Positions 32,979 through 43,059 of a stretch of DNA of 64,000 bases are shown here, one piece after another; within the stretch, counting starts at the first letter, position 1, and each line of letters begins with the position of its first letter. The notes beneath the pieces are model-generated. The model saw nothing but the letters and a program-made list of their open reading frames with translations, did no database searches and had not been told where the DNA came from. Origin of the DNA: Ardenticatenaceae bacterium (GTDB taxonomy: Bacteria > Chloroflexota > Anaerolineae > Promineifilales > Promineifilaceae); contig JACKBQ010000001.1 of the NCBI GenBank assembly GCA_020634455.1, positions 1,736,001-1,800,000 of the forward strand, written 5' to 3'. The translations under genes and the position numbers were made by a program.

Positions 32979-34703
32979 ATGAACCGACCCGACACATTGC
33001 GTAAAAATATCTGGCAGGTCGCGCCTCCGGTGCCAGGTCACCTTCAGGAAAAATTTAGCCACCTTCACCCCGTCATGCTTCAGGTTTTGTACAACCGGGG
33101 CATTATCAAACCGGGTGATATTCAGGCGTTTTTAGAAGGAACGTACCTGGAATCTACCGACCCGTTTTTGCTGCCAGACATGGACAAAGCAGTTGCCCGC
33201 ATCGAGCAGGCAATTGACAACCAGGAAAAAATTATCGTTTATGGCGATTTTGATGCCGATGGGGTGACCAGCACCGTGCTGCTGACGCAAGCGCTGCGCG
33301 GCATGGGGGCAGAGCATAATCTGGTACGGCCGTACATTCCCGACCGCGTAGACGAAGGGTACGGCCTCAACGTGGACGCCCTCACCGAGCTAAAGGAAAA
33401 GGGAGCCAGCCTCATCATCACCGTGGACTGCGGCATTCGCTCTGTATTTGAGGTGGAGCACGCCAACCAGATTGGCCTAGAAATGATCATTACCGATCAT
33501 CACAGTTTGGGACCCAAGATGCCGCCGGGAACGGCCATAATCAACCCCAAGCGCCCCGATTCCCAATACCCCGATGACATGCTGGCTGGCGTGGGCATCG
33601 CCTTCAAGCTGGCTCAGGCGCTCAAGCAATCCCGCCCCGACCGCGCTACCTTCAGCGATGATGACCTATTGGATTTGGTTGCCATCGGCACCGTCGCCGA
33701 TCTGGCCCCGCTGCTCAAAGAAAACCGCAAGCTGGTTATTGACGGGCTAAAATCGCTCAACAACTCCAAACGAGCAGGCATTGCCGCCCTGGCCCGCGCC
33801 GCCCGCCTCACCCCCGGCAGCCTTACGGCCGAATCCATTGCCTTTGGCATTGGCCCACGCATCAACGCGGCCGGACGGTTAGCCCACGCCTACAGCGCTG
33901 CCAAACTGCTAGCCGCCAACAACAGCGTAGACGCCAATCGCTTGGCTGACGAGCTGGACAAGCTCAACCGCCAGCGGCAAAAGCTCACCGCCGAGCTAGG
34001 CGAACTGGCCGAAGGCATGGTAGCGTCAGACGCCTCCATCCTCATCGCCGCCGATGAAAAATTTGTTTCGGGCGTGGTGGGGCTGGTCGCCAGCCGCCTG
34101 GCCGAAAAACATTACCGCCCGGCCATCGTCATGGAGCAGGGCGAAGAAGAGAGTCGTGGCTCTTGCCGCTCCATTGACCAGTTTCACATCACCGACGCGC
34201 TGGATGAGGTGGCCGATTTGCTGGTGCGCCACGGCGGGCACGCCCAGGCCGCTGGTTTTACCGTGCGCAACGCCAATCTGCCCGAATTTTTGAGCCGCAT
34301 TACCGAGGTGGCAGAACGGAAGCTGCGTGATCTGGAGCTGGTTCCTACCCTCTCCATTGATGCCGAGATAGCGTTGGAAGAGGTGGATTGGGCGCTGTTT
34401 GAGCATTTGCAGCAGCTGGAACCCACTGGCGCGGCCAACCCGCAGCCGGTGCTGTTGAGCCGGGGCGTGGAGGTGGTACACCACCGCGCCGTGGGGCAAA
34501 GCGGGGCGCACTTGCAGCTCACGCTTGCGGCAGACAGTCTCAACGGCTATCGCGAAATCGGGGCCATAGCGTTCCGCCAGGGCGAGTGGGCCAACCATCT
34601 GCCGCAGGTGATTGATCTGGTGTACAGCGTCAGCGTCAACGAGTGGCGCGGCAACCGTAATTTACAGTTGATGGTGCAGGATATACGGCCGTCTCAATTT
34701 TAG
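32979..34703 (+). CDS. recJ: Single-stranded-DNA-specific exonuclease RecJ
   Basis: A 5'-3' exonuclease on single-stranded DNA for recombination and repair. The 574-residue DHH/DHHA1 protein has the motifs YGDFDADGVTSTVLL (about 88-102), the aspartate-rich IITVDCGIRS, ITDHHSLG (the DHH signature) and a DHHA1-type C-terminal region, GGHAQAAGFTV, and RecJ_OB-like residues near the C-terminus. Length is typical. The start at 32979 directly follows a palindromic array and has no evident ribosome binding site. Confidence 0.96.
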   Translation: MNRPDTLRKNIWQVAPPVPGHLQEKFSHLHPVMLQVLYNRGIIKPGDIQAFLEGTYLESTDPFLLPDMDKAVARIEQAIDNQEKIIVYGDFDADGVTSTVLLTQALRGMGAEHNLVRPYIPDRVDEGYGLNVDALTELKEKGASLIITVDCGIRSVFEVEHANQIGLEMIITDHHSLGPKMPPGTAIINPKRPDSQYPDDMLAGVGIAFKLAQALKQSRPDRATFSDDDLLDLVAIGTVADLAPLLKENRKLVIDGLKSLNNSKRAGIAALARAARLTPGSLTAESIAFGIGPRINAAGRLAHAYSAAKLLAANNSVDANRLADELDKLNRQRQKLTAELGELAEGMVASDASILIAADEKFVSGVVGLVASRLAEKHYRPAIVMEQGEEESRGSCRSIDQFHITDALDEVADLLVRHGGHAQAAGFTVRNANLPEFLSRITEVAERKLRDLELVPTLSIDAEIALEEVDWALFEHLQQLEPTGAANPQPVLLSRGVEVVHHRAVGQSGAHLQLTLAADSLNGYREIGAIAFRQGEWANHLPQVIDLVYSVSVNEWRGNRNLQLMVQDIRPSQF

Positions 34704-34768
34704 AGATTGGAGATTAGAGACTGGAGATTTAAAACAATACAATCTCTAATCTCCAGTCTCCAATCTCC
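34702..34768. repeat. GGAGACTGGAGATT family palindrome, copy 2
   Basis: AGAGATTGGAGATTAGAGAC plus TGGAGATTT is mirrored by AATCTCTAATCTCCAGTCTC plus CAATCTCC, directly after the recJ stop. Confidence 0.85.
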
Positions 34769-34787
34769 GTAATAAAAAGAACTAACC

Positions 34788-35756
34788 ATGAAAATTCTCG
34801 TTACCGGCGCAGCCGGATTCATTGGCAGTAATCTGGCAGAAAAATTAGCCAAACGGGGCGATAGCGTCGTTGGGCTGGACAACTTCAACGATTATTACGA
34901 CCCGGCCAAAAAGCGGGCCAACGAAGCACGGCTGAACAGCTATCCCAACTTCCGCATGGTGGAAGAAGATATTCGCCAGCGCCAGACGATGTTTGATCTG
35001 TTCGAAGCGGAAAAGTTTGACGCAGTCGCCCACCTGGCAGCGATGGCGGGCGTGCGTAACGCGGTACTGCACCCGGATTTGTACGTGCAGGTTAACCTGA
35101 ACGGCACGCAAAACCTGATGGATGCTTCCCGCACGGTGGGCAGCGTACAAAATTTTGTCATGGCCTCCACCTCATCTGTGTACGGCAACACCACGCAAAT
35201 TCCGTTTGTGGAAACCGACAACTGCGATCGGCCGTTGCAGCCGTACGCCGCCGCCAAGCGGGCCTCAGAGATGCTGGGTCATGCGTATCATCATTTGTAC
35301 GGGCTGAGTTTTACGGCGCTGCGCTTTTTTACGGTGTACGGGCCAAACGGCCGTCCCGACATGATGGCTTACCTCGTGGCCGAAAGCGTGGCCAAAGGGA
35401 AGCAAATTCCCCTGTACGACGGCGGCCAAATGTACCGCGACTGGACCTTTGTCGAAGATATCACCGACGGCGTGGTTGCGGCGCTGGATCGGCCGCTTGG
35501 GTATGAAATCATCAACCTGGGGCGCGGCGAGCCTACGCTGCTCAAGGAGTTTGTGCAAAAAATTGAGGCGCTGGGTGGACGCAAGGCCAACGTAATCGAC
35601 AAACCCCGTTTGGCGGCCGACTTTGTAAAAAACCAGGCAGACATCAGCAAAGCCCGCCACCTGCTTGGCTACAACCCCCAAATTTCTGTTGATGAGGGCG
35701 TGCAGCGGTTTTGGGAATGGTATGAAAAGACTATTCTTTCCCAACCGCCAGCTTGA
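34788..35756 (+). CDS. NAD-dependent sugar-nucleotide epimerase (UDP-glucuronate 4-epimerase-like)
   Basis: A 322-residue short-chain dehydrogenase/epimerase. NAD-binding TGAAGFIGSNLAEKL is at about 6-20, LDNFNDYYDPAKKRANEARL at about 30-49 is the signature of UDP-glucuronate/UDP-galacturonate epimerases, and the catalytic Ser-Tyr-Lys is in MASTSSVYGN and PYAAAKRASE (the motif reads Y-A-A-A-K). RFFTVYGPNGRPDMM (about 180-194) supports the assignment. It likely supplies uronic acid for envelope polysaccharides; the glycosyltransferase block lies 15 kb away. The downstream gene's open frame overlaps its end. Confidence 0.88.
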   Translation: MKILVTGAAGFIGSNLAEKLAKRGDSVVGLDNFNDYYDPAKKRANEARLNSYPNFRMVEEDIRQRQTMFDLFEAEKFDAVAHLAAMAGVRNAVLHPDLYVQVNLNGTQNLMDASRTVGSVQNFVMASTSSVYGNTTQIPFVETDNCDRPLQPYAAAKRASEMLGHAYHHLYGLSFTALRFFTVYGPNGRPDMMAYLVAESVAKGKQIPLYDGGQMYRDWTFVEDITDGVVAALDRPLGYEIINLGRGEPTLLKEFVQKIEALGGRKANVIDKPRLAADFVKNQADISKARHLLGYNPQISVDEGVQRFWEWYEKTILSQPPA

Positions 35757-35811
35757 CCAAACTGTTATAATGATGGTCACGTTCGCAGACCCATTTGACG
35801 GAGCATCTTTT

Positions 35812-36942
35812 GTGAAATTACCGCCACACAAACTCATTACCACGCAGTCCGATTGGCAACTTTGTTTAGAAAAACTGCATGCAGAACCCCGTTTGGCGAT
35901 TGATCTAGAAGCCAACAGCATGTACGCTTACCGCGAAGAGGTATGCCTCATCCAAATCACTATCCCCGGTCAGGATTACATCATAGATCCGCTAGGCGTG
36001 CGCGATGTAACCGGGTTAGGCGAAATCATACAAGACCCGCAGGTAGAAAAAGTATTTCATGCCGCCGAATATGACATGATTTTGCTCAAGCGGCAGTTTG
36101 ATTGGCAACTACACAATTTGTTCGATACGATGTGGGCGGCCCGTATTTTGGGTTACGAGCGATACGGTTTGGCCAGCATGATTGAGACGGTTTACGGCAT
36201 TGAGCTGGATAAACGTCATCAAAAATCGAACTGGTGCAAACGGCCGTTATCCCCTGAACAGCTCGTTTACGCCCAGCTAGACACCCACCACTTGCTCGAT
36301 TTGCGCGATCATCTGGAAAAAGAACTTCAGACAGCTGGCCGCCTGGAAGAAGCCGCCGAAACCTTTGCCGAGCAAACCCACGTCAAGCTTAGCAACAATG
36401 AGTTTGACCCAGACAACGATTTTTGGTCCATCAGCGGCGCGTACGATTTAACCCGGCAGCAGCAGGCAGTGTTGCGAGCGTTGGCTATTTACCGCAACCA
36501 CGAAGCACGGCAGCGAAATCGGCCGTTGTTCAAGGTTTTCCACGACAAAACGTTGATTGAGCTGGCGCAGACCACGCCAACCAGCATTCCGGCACTGCGA
36601 GACATTCATGGCATGTCTGCGGGCCAAACACGACGATACGGCCGTCAGCTGCTCAACACCATCGCCGAGGGGCTCCGCGCCCCGAACCCACCCTTCCCCA
36701 AACGGCCAGAACGCCTGCCCGATGACGTTGCGAACCGGTTCGACAAGCTCCACACCTGGCGCAAAAACAGCGCCAACGCGCGTGGCGTAGAATCCGACGT
36801 AATCATCAGCAAGGATGCACTATGGGCCATTGCTCTGAAAAACCCCAAAACAGAAGCGGAAATCAGTCAGCTCAATGAAATTGGCTCCTGGCGCTGCAAA
36901 ACCTACGCCAAAGATATTTTGGCCGTCCTGCGTAACAACTAA
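35812..36942 (+). CDS. Ribonuclease D / HRDC-domain 3'-5' exonuclease
   Basis: A 376-residue RNase D-like protein, which trims RNA 3' ends. The DEDDy exonuclease residues are visible: LAIDLEANSMYAYREEVCLIQI (Exo I, Asp-Glu; quoted by core), VFHAAEYDMILL (Exo II Asp) and VYAQLDTHHLLDL (Exo III Asp, though the Tyr of YAQLDTHH is shifted). Two HRDC-like regions follow (about 205-290 and 305-375). GTG 35812 with GGAG 8 bases upstream gives the usual start; ATG 35770 or 35773 would add 13-14 residues and a TATAAT lies at 35766. It starts just after the epimerase stop. Confidence 0.9.
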   Translation: MKLPPHKLITTQSDWQLCLEKLHAEPRLAIDLEANSMYAYREEVCLIQITIPGQDYIIDPLGVRDVTGLGEIIQDPQVEKVFHAAEYDMILLKRQFDWQLHNLFDTMWAARILGYERYGLASMIETVYGIELDKRHQKSNWCKRPLSPEQLVYAQLDTHHLLDLRDHLEKELQTAGRLEEAAETFAEQTHVKLSNNEFDPDNDFWSISGAYDLTRQQQAVLRALAIYRNHEARQRNRPLFKVFHDKTLIELAQTTPTSIPALRDIHGMSAGQTRRYGRQLLNTIAEGLRAPNPPFPKRPERLPDDVANRFDKLHTWRKNSANARGVESDVIISKDALWAIALKNPKTEAEISQLNEIGSWRCKTYAKDILAVLRNN

Positions 36943-36945
36943 TTT

Positions 36946-37015
36946 GCCACAGAGATCACAGAGAAAAAAGAGTAAACACCTAATGACGAAAACTTTTCTC
37001 TAAACCCTCTGTGGC
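36946..37015. repeat. GCCACAGAG/CTCTGTGGC palindromic repeat
   Basis: GCCACAGAGATCACAGAGAA and TTCTCTAAACCCTCTGTGGC are complementary arms with a ~30-base loop, between the RNase D and MBL genes. Confidence 0.8.
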
Positions 37016-37033
37016 AAAAAAGAAAAGGAGAAA

Positions 37034-38446
37034 ATGATGGAGATTACCTTTCATGGTGCGGTGCGTACCGTTACTGGTTCCCAACATCTGGTAGAAGTAA
37101 ACGGGCTCAAAATTTTGCTGGACTGCGGCTTGTACCAGGGTTCCCGCAAAGAAAGCTACAGTCGCAACCAAAATTTGCCATTCGACGCCTCGCAAATTGA
37201 TATCCTGGTTCTTTCCCATGCCCACATTGACCACAGCGGCAACGTCCCCAACCTGGTAAAAAGCGGCTTCACCGGCGACATTGTGTGTACCTACGCCACC
37301 CGCGACCTGTGCGCCATCATGCTGCGCGACAGTGCCAAAATTCAACAATACGACATTGAGTACGTGAACAAAAAGCGGGAACGGCAAAAGCTGCCGCTGC
37401 TGGAACCAATTTACACCACGGAAGACGCTGTAGAAAGTCTGAAAAACTTTATTGGGATTGGCTATGAACGGCCGTACCGCCTAACCCCCAACATCACCCT
37501 CACCTTTTACGATGCCGGGCACATTCTTGGCTCCGCCATTGTTGTCCTGGACATTGCGGATCAGGATGAAAAGCGCGACGTGCGGCTGGTTTTCAGCGGC
37601 GATATTGGCCGCCCTCACCGACCCATCCTGCGCGACCCCACGTTTTTGCAAGAAGCAGATGTGCTGCTCATCGAAAGCACCTATGGCAACCGATACCATG
37701 AGAAAATTGATGAAGCAACCAATAAGCTGGAACGTATCGTCAATGAAACGTGCCAGCGTGGTGGCAAACTGATTGTGCCTGCCTTTGCTGTCGGCCGCAC
37801 ACAAGAGTTGGTTTACCGTCTACATCAGCTGGTTGAAAACCGCGACATCTCGCCCAACCTGCCTGTGTACGTAGATAGTCCGCTGGCCATAGACGCCACA
37901 GGCATCTACCGCCTGCATCCAGAGGCCTACGACGAGGAAACGCACAACTTTTTGGCCAACGACCGCCACGGTGACCCATTTGGCTTTGAAATGATGCGCT
38001 ACACACGCTCCACGAGCGAATCGAAGGAACTCAACTTTTTACGCGAATCGGCCGTCATCATCAGCGCCAGTGGCATGGCAGAGGCGGGGCGCATTTTGCA
38101 CCATCTGAAGAACAATGTAGAAGACCCACGCAACACCATTTTGATTGTGGGTTGGCAAGCGCCGCACACGTTGGGGCGGCGCATTGTGGAAAAGCAGTCC
38201 AAAGTGCGTATTTTTGGCGAGGAATATGCCTTGAATGCCCAGGTGGAAACGATAAACGGCCTCAGCGCCCACGCCGACCGGGCCGAACTGCTGGATTGGA
38301 CAGGACATTTGGTGAAACGGCCGTCTCATACCTTCATTGTTCACGGAGAAGAAGATGCCTCATTAGCCTTCGCCGACGCGCTACGCCAGGAACAGCTATT
38401 CGAAAACGTAGCCGTACCCCAGCTAGGGCAAAAATTTAAGGTCTAG
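37034..38446 (+). CDS. Metallo-beta-lactamase fold RNA nuclease (beta-CASP, YSH1-type)
   Basis: A 470-residue MBL/beta-CASP protein of the archaeal/eukaryotic CPSF-73-like class, which cuts RNA. Motifs: LDCGLYQG, the metal-binding SHAHIDHSGNVP (about 60-71), DAGHILGSA (about 166-174), FSGDIGR, ESTYGNRYHE; the beta-CASP VPAFAVGRTQEL, SASGMAEAGRI and VETINGLSAHADR (about 407-419). GGAG lies 4-7 bases before ATG 37034 (37037 is equally good). Function is likely RNA maturation or decay, consistent with the RNase D gene next door. The family is common in Chloroflexota. Confidence 0.95.
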   Translation: MMEITFHGAVRTVTGSQHLVEVNGLKILLDCGLYQGSRKESYSRNQNLPFDASQIDILVLSHAHIDHSGNVPNLVKSGFTGDIVCTYATRDLCAIMLRDSAKIQQYDIEYVNKKRERQKLPLLEPIYTTEDAVESLKNFIGIGYERPYRLTPNITLTFYDAGHILGSAIVVLDIADQDEKRDVRLVFSGDIGRPHRPILRDPTFLQEADVLLIESTYGNRYHEKIDEATNKLERIVNETCQRGGKLIVPAFAVGRTQELVYRLHQLVENRDISPNLPVYVDSPLAIDATGIYRLHPEAYDEETHNFLANDRHGDPFGFEMMRYTRSTSESKELNFLRESAVIISASGMAEAGRILHHLKNNVEDPRNTILIVGWQAPHTLGRRIVEKQSKVRIFGEEYALNAQVETINGLSAHADRAELLDWTGHLVKRPSHTFIVHGEEDASLAFADALRQEQLFENVAVPQLGQKFKV

Positions 38447-38554
38447 GGTATTAGCCCAGGATTCCTATGCACCTCGGCTCCACTTCTTTGGTATAGTGTG
38501 AAACACAACCGCGCAATGCAGCAAATTTGTTAAGAGTAGTAGAGAAGTGCCCAA

Positions 38555-38956
38555 ATGAGTTGGGTAGAACGGGAGCCACAGGTGAGCCATTTCACAGAAA
38601 CCGGGTTTTGGCCCATTGCCAAAACTTATCAATCTGAACCAAGTAGTTTTAGCGCACCCCCTGCCACTTCACTCAGCAGCGAAACAGATGTGCAGGCTTT
38701 GCGGCGCGCGCTAATGCACCTTAATTCCTGGCCCGAAGCGGGGGATGTTTTTGTGGAGCTTTTGGCCAAAGCTCAAGGGTATGGGGTGACGTTGGTGCCC
38801 AGCGACTTTGATTGGCTACCTCAGGTAGCAGATGCGGCTTGCAAGGGCGAAGATATTGGCTCCCGCTACCCCTCCATCTTCCAAAAATTGCTTACCTATT
38901 CCGATCTGCGAGAAAAATTCCTGCAAATGCTTCAGGTTCGCAGCATAGAAGTTTAA
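38555..38956 (+). CDS. Hypothetical protein, 133 residues
   Basis: Not recognised. The protein has a polar, serine-rich N-terminus and a compact, helical C-terminal two-thirds (VQALRRALMHLNSWPEAGDV, then LLTYSDLREKFLQMLQVRSI). There is no signal peptide or membrane segment. The ATG has no strong ribosome binding site (AGAGAAGTGCCCAA). It is followed by a bidirectional terminator and appears to be monocistronic. Confidence 0.5.
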   Translation: MSWVEREPQVSHFTETGFWPIAKTYQSEPSSFSAPPATSLSSETDVQALRRALMHLNSWPEAGDVFVELLAKAQGYGVTLVPSDFDWLPQVADAACKGEDIGSRYPSIFQKLLTYSDLREKFLQMLQVRSIEV

Positions 38957-38975
38957 TCATCGTAAGACGCGAATC

Positions 38976-39020
38976 AAAAAAAGAACCCGCTCAGGTTTGC
39001 TGAGCGGGTTCTTTTGCTTT
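38976..39020. terminator. Bidirectional terminator
   Basis: GAACCCGCTCA (38983-38993) and TGAGCGGGTTC (39001-39011) form an 11-bp stem with A-runs before and T-runs after, so it can end both the hypothetical gene and the convergent kbl gene. Confidence 0.95.
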
Positions 39021-39037
39021 TGGGCAACTCGCGTTAA

Positions 39038-40219
<1,182 letters not shown>

Positions 40220-40240
40220 AAGAACTCTCCTAATAAAAGT

Positions 40241-40264
40241 GGGTCAATTTTGTAAAATTGACCT
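40241..40264. repeat. GGTCAATTTTGTAAAATTGACC palindrome
   Basis: GGTCAATTTT and AAAATTGACC are perfect arms with a GT loop; the palindrome overlaps the stop codon of the Nif3-like gene on the minus strand. Confidence 0.75.
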
Positions 40265-41018
40265 ACATCGCAGTGGGAAAATCAAAAAAGTGTGTCTCCA
40301 GGCCGAACTGCTCAGTCAGATGGACACCTAAGGCCTGCACGCCCACCGTTTCCGTGGCGTAATGCCCGGCAAAAATAACGTTCATGCCAAAGTCAGAAGC
40401 GGCCCAATAGTTGGCGTGGGAAGTTTCGCCCGTCAAAAAGGTGTCGGCTCCCAGCGCTTTGGCCTCTGCTACCTTGTCCGCGCCAAAGCCAGACAGGATC
40501 GCCAGCCGCTGCACCTTCGCGGGGCCGTGGGCCAGCACGTGCGCCTGTGTGTTTAGCTGGCGGTTCACCTGCGCCACCAGATCATCCAGGCTGGGCTGGG
40601 CAGGCACGTTGCCCACGGCGGCGATGGGCACGTTGGTGGGCGCATACCACCATTCTACGTCGGTAACGCCAACCATTTTGGCCAGCACCGCGTTGTTACC
40701 TACTTCTGGATGCGCATCCAACGGCAGATGGGCAGCGTACAGATTCAGACCGTGGGCCATCATTTGGCGCACGCGCTCACCCAGTGGTCCGGCGATGCGC
40801 TCGACTTGTCGCCATAACACGCCGTGGTGTACCAAAAGCATGTCGGCCTGGTGGGATACGGCCGTTTCAATAATCACCGGCGACACATCCACAGCCAAAG
40901 CAATACGCTTCACTTCCGTGTTGGCCGTCTCCACCTGCAATCCTTGCGGCCCGTAATCGACAATCTCACCAATGCGTAAATATTCATCCAAATAAGCTAC
41001 CAGTTCAGTTCGATCCAT
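40263..41018 (-). CDS. Nif3-like dinuclear metal centre hexameric protein
   Basis: A 251-residue member of the Nif3/YbgI family (GTP cyclohydrolase I type 2-like). Metal-binding motifs are visible: MLLVHHGVLWR (about 60-70), YAAHLPLDAHPEVGNN (about 94-109) and, near the C-terminus, GHYATETVGVQALG with conserved His and Glu. Biochemical role unsettled. The start ATG 41018 gives the family N-terminus with GAGGCAAGG upstream. It overlaps the stop of the upstream phosphatase gene by 14 bases, indicating co-transcription and perhaps translational coupling. Confidence 0.92.
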   Translation of the reverse strand: MDRTELVAYLDEYLRIGEIVDYGPQGLQVETANTEVKRIALAVDVSPVIIETAVSHQADMLLVHHGVLWRQVERIAGPLGERVRQMMAHGLNLYAAHLPLDAHPEVGNNAVLAKMVGVTDVEWWYAPTNVPIAAVGNVPAQPSLDDLVAQVNRQLNTQAHVLAHGPAKVQRLAILSGFGADKVAEAKALGADTFLTGETSHANYWAASDFGMNVIFAGHYATETVGVQALGVHLTEQFGLETHFFDFPTAM

Positions 41019-41505
41019 CCTTGCCTCTTTTCTCAAAATTCTCCAGTGCCAGCGCCCGAATGCGGAGCAAACCGCGTTCAAGCAACTCATCTACCTCGGC
41101 GACCATGCGCTCATACTGCCGCCGCGATCCGCCGTATGGGTCGCGCACGCTACCCCGCTTTTCCACCATCTGGCGCAGCGTGTAAATTTTGTCCTGGTGC
41201 GATGGGTAAGCCCGCTGCAAACTGCGTGCATGGTCTGTTTCCATGCACAGTAGCAAATCTGCCTTCTGCATCAACCGGTCGGTAACGGGCTGTGAACGAT
41301 GCGCTTCAATATCTAATCCCTGCTCTGCTATGAGCAATGCGCTAAAATCGGATGCTGCATTGCCTTCCGCGGCCCAGGTCCCAGCCGAGGTTACTGTCCA
41401 ATCGGTTAAACCGGCAGCGTGCAGTTTGGCTCGCAATAGGGCTTCGGCCACTGGCGAACGACAAATATTTGCGGTACAAACAACTAAAATGTGGGGTGCG
41501 GTCAT
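41005..41505 (-). CDS. Low-molecular-weight protein tyrosine phosphatase
   Basis: A 166-residue LMW-PTPase. The P-loop CTANICRSP at residues 10-18 gives the Cys(x5)Arg-Ser catalytic motif (Cys10, Arg16) and the general-acid Asp is in VRDPYGGS (about 121-128). These enzymes reverse tyrosine phosphorylation of proteins that control exopolysaccharide synthesis or arginine phosphorylation. No tyrosine kinase is seen in the window. The ATG at 41505 has no clear ribosome binding site. The Nif3-like gene follows in the same operon. Confidence 0.93.
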   Translation of the reverse strand: MTAPHILVVCTANICRSPVAEALLRAKLHAAGLTDWTVTSAGTWAAEGNAASDFSALLIAEQGLDIEAHRSQPVTDRLMQKADLLLCMETDHARSLQRAYPSHQDKIYTLRQMVEKRGSVRDPYGGSRRQYERMVAEVDELLERGLLRIRALALENFEKRGKDGSN

Positions 41506-41527
41506 GGAAACGTGTGAAATCTATTGA

Positions 41528-41571
41528 GGAAAAAACAACTTGCCCGAAGACGATGCCTTCGGGCAAGTTGT
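41528..41571 (-). terminator. Terminator after hpf
   Basis: ACAACTTGCCCGAAG (41535-41549) and CTTCGGGCAAGTTGT (41557-41571) form a perfect 15-bp stem followed on the minus strand by six Ts. Confidence 0.95.
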
Positions 41572-41581
41572 GTTCAATCAG

Positions 41582-42148
41582 TTAGTCCATATCGGGCTGT
41601 AGTAACCCGAAATTATTGTCGCGGCGTCGGTAAAGCACGTTGACAGCCTGTTCATCGGCGTTGAAGAAAACAAAGAAATCATGCCCTAGCAATTCCAGCT
41701 GATCTACCGCCTCTTCTGCGGTCATGGGGCGCATGGTAAACCGCTTGGTTCTTACAATTGAAGGTTCATCCGATTCAACCAATTCTTCATCCATTGGCAG
41801 CGGTTCGCCAACGATGGGTTCTTCTCCACCATTGCCACCACGCCATTTGCGCTGCTTTTTGCCTCGGTAGCGGCTAATCTGACGGTAAAGTTTGTCTACC
41901 ACGGCGTCTACGGAGGCAAACATATCGTTGCTCCGTTCTTCTGCGCGCAAGATGGTGCCGCGATTGTCGCGGATAGTAATTTGGGCGACTTGCCGTTCGA
42001 TGGCATTGCGGGCGTTGGTCTCGGAAAGGTCTACGTGTATCTCAGCCAGATTGGGCATATATCTATCAAGTTTTACTGTTTTCTTCTCCACATAGTTGCG
42101 TAATCTTGTGGTGACTTCCATGTTACGGCCGTTAACAGATAGTTCCAT
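41582..42148 (-). CDS. hpf: Ribosome hibernation promoting factor (long form)
   Basis: Binds ribosomes and drives 100S dimer formation in stationary phase. The 188-residue protein is the long form: an N-terminal S30AE/HPF domain (about 1-105; LRNYVEKKTVKLDRYMPNL, NDMFASVDAVVDKLYRQISRY), an acidic linker (about 110-128), then the C-terminal dimerisation domain (VRTKRFTMRPMTAEEAVDQLELLGHDFFVFFNAD, quoted by its core RTKRF..MTAEEAV..LE..GH.FF.F.N). Long HPF is usual in organisms without RMF. GGGAG precedes the ATG by 8 bases. It may be co-regulated with stress or growth phase, but no operator is visible. Confidence 0.96.
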   Translation of the reverse strand: MELSVNGRNMEVTTRLRNYVEKKTVKLDRYMPNLAEIHVDLSETNARNAIERQVAQITIRDNRGTILRAEERSNDMFASVDAVVDKLYRQISRYRGKKQRKWRGGNGGEEPIVGEPLPMDEELVESDEPSIVRTKRFTMRPMTAEEAVDQLELLGHDFFVFFNADEQAVNVLYRRRDNNFGLLQPDMD

Positions 42149-42268
42149 TGTCTAATCTCCCTTTGTTTAGAATAGATTTTCTGGTTGTTTACACATCTCG
42201 ATCATATGAGAAATAGTGTCTTAACTAAAGTGATAATGTTCATTACATCTGATGCCAAATGACGATAA

Positions 42269-43027
42269 TTAAATGGCACGCGCTACACAATAGCCAGAAA
42301 CGGCGCTGGCTCCATCTGTGAGCAGCGCATTGGCGGCGGCGGCCATGGTTGCTCCGGTAGTACACACATCGTCTATAAGCAAAATATGCTTGCCCACAAC
42401 ATCCACCTGTGTGGCAAACGCATCCTGTACATTTTTCAGCCGCTCAACGGCCGTTAGCCCCACTTGTGGCGTGGTAAAGCGCGTTCGGGTCAAACCACTC
42501 TCTGCAAATGGTAAACCCACCAACTGGCAAAAGTCGCGGGTGAGCAGGGTTGATTGGTTGTAGCCACGACTGCGCTCGCGTTCTGCGTGCAGCGGGATGG
42601 GCAGCACTAAATCTACAGGCATTCGCCAGGTGTGCCAGGCGTCAGCCATCAATTCGGCCAATGGTTTAGAGAGGCCAAACGCACCGTTGTATTTGAGGTT
42701 GTGAATTAGCTTGGAGACAGGTTCGGCAAACAAAACGGCCGCACGAATTTGTTTGAGGGGTAACGGCCGTTCCTGGCAAACCGCACAACAATCTGTAGCG
42801 CGAGAAACTGGTCGCCCGCAACGGTCGCAAAGCGGGGCATGAACCCATTGAAGCTGGGCATGGCACGCTTCACACAATAAGGAACCTGCTTTTTTGCAAG
42901 CGCCACAGACAGGCGGGAAAACAAAATTAAGGAGGGAATCTGCCAGCCCTCTAGCTCGACTACGCCAGGTCAAGGCTGGCAGTTGAGTCTTTTCAGTCAA
43001 CGACTGCTTGACCTTTTTTTTAAACAA
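42269..43027 (-). CDS. comF: ComF family phosphoribosyltransferase-like protein
   Basis: A 252-residue ComF protein, involved in DNA uptake/competence in some bacteria. The N-terminal zinc-finger-like cluster has CGACKKAGSLLCEAC and CDRCGRP..CCAVCQ (about 40-90); the C-terminal phosphoribosyltransferase domain has the PRPP-binding motif ILLIDDVCTTGATM (about 214-227). It lies downstream of tadC, 33 bases apart, so it may be co-transcribed with the pilus genes, which would fit a DNA-uptake role. The ATG at 43027 has no clear ribosome binding site. Confidence 0.9.
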   Translation of the reverse strand: MFKKKVKQSLTEKTQLPALTWRSRARGLADSLLNFVFPPVCGACKKAGSLLCEACHAQLQWVHAPLCDRCGRPVSRATDCCAVCQERPLPLKQIRAAVLFAEPVSKLIHNLKYNGAFGLSKPLAELMADAWHTWRMPVDLVLPIPLHAERERSRGYNQSTLLTRDFCQLVGLPFAESGLTRTRFTTPQVGLTAVERLKNVQDAFATQVDVVGKHILLIDDVCTTGATMAAAANALLTDGASAVSGYCVARAI

Positions 43028-43059
43028 TTGTTAATAAGTCAGGCAAGAACTGCCTTTTT

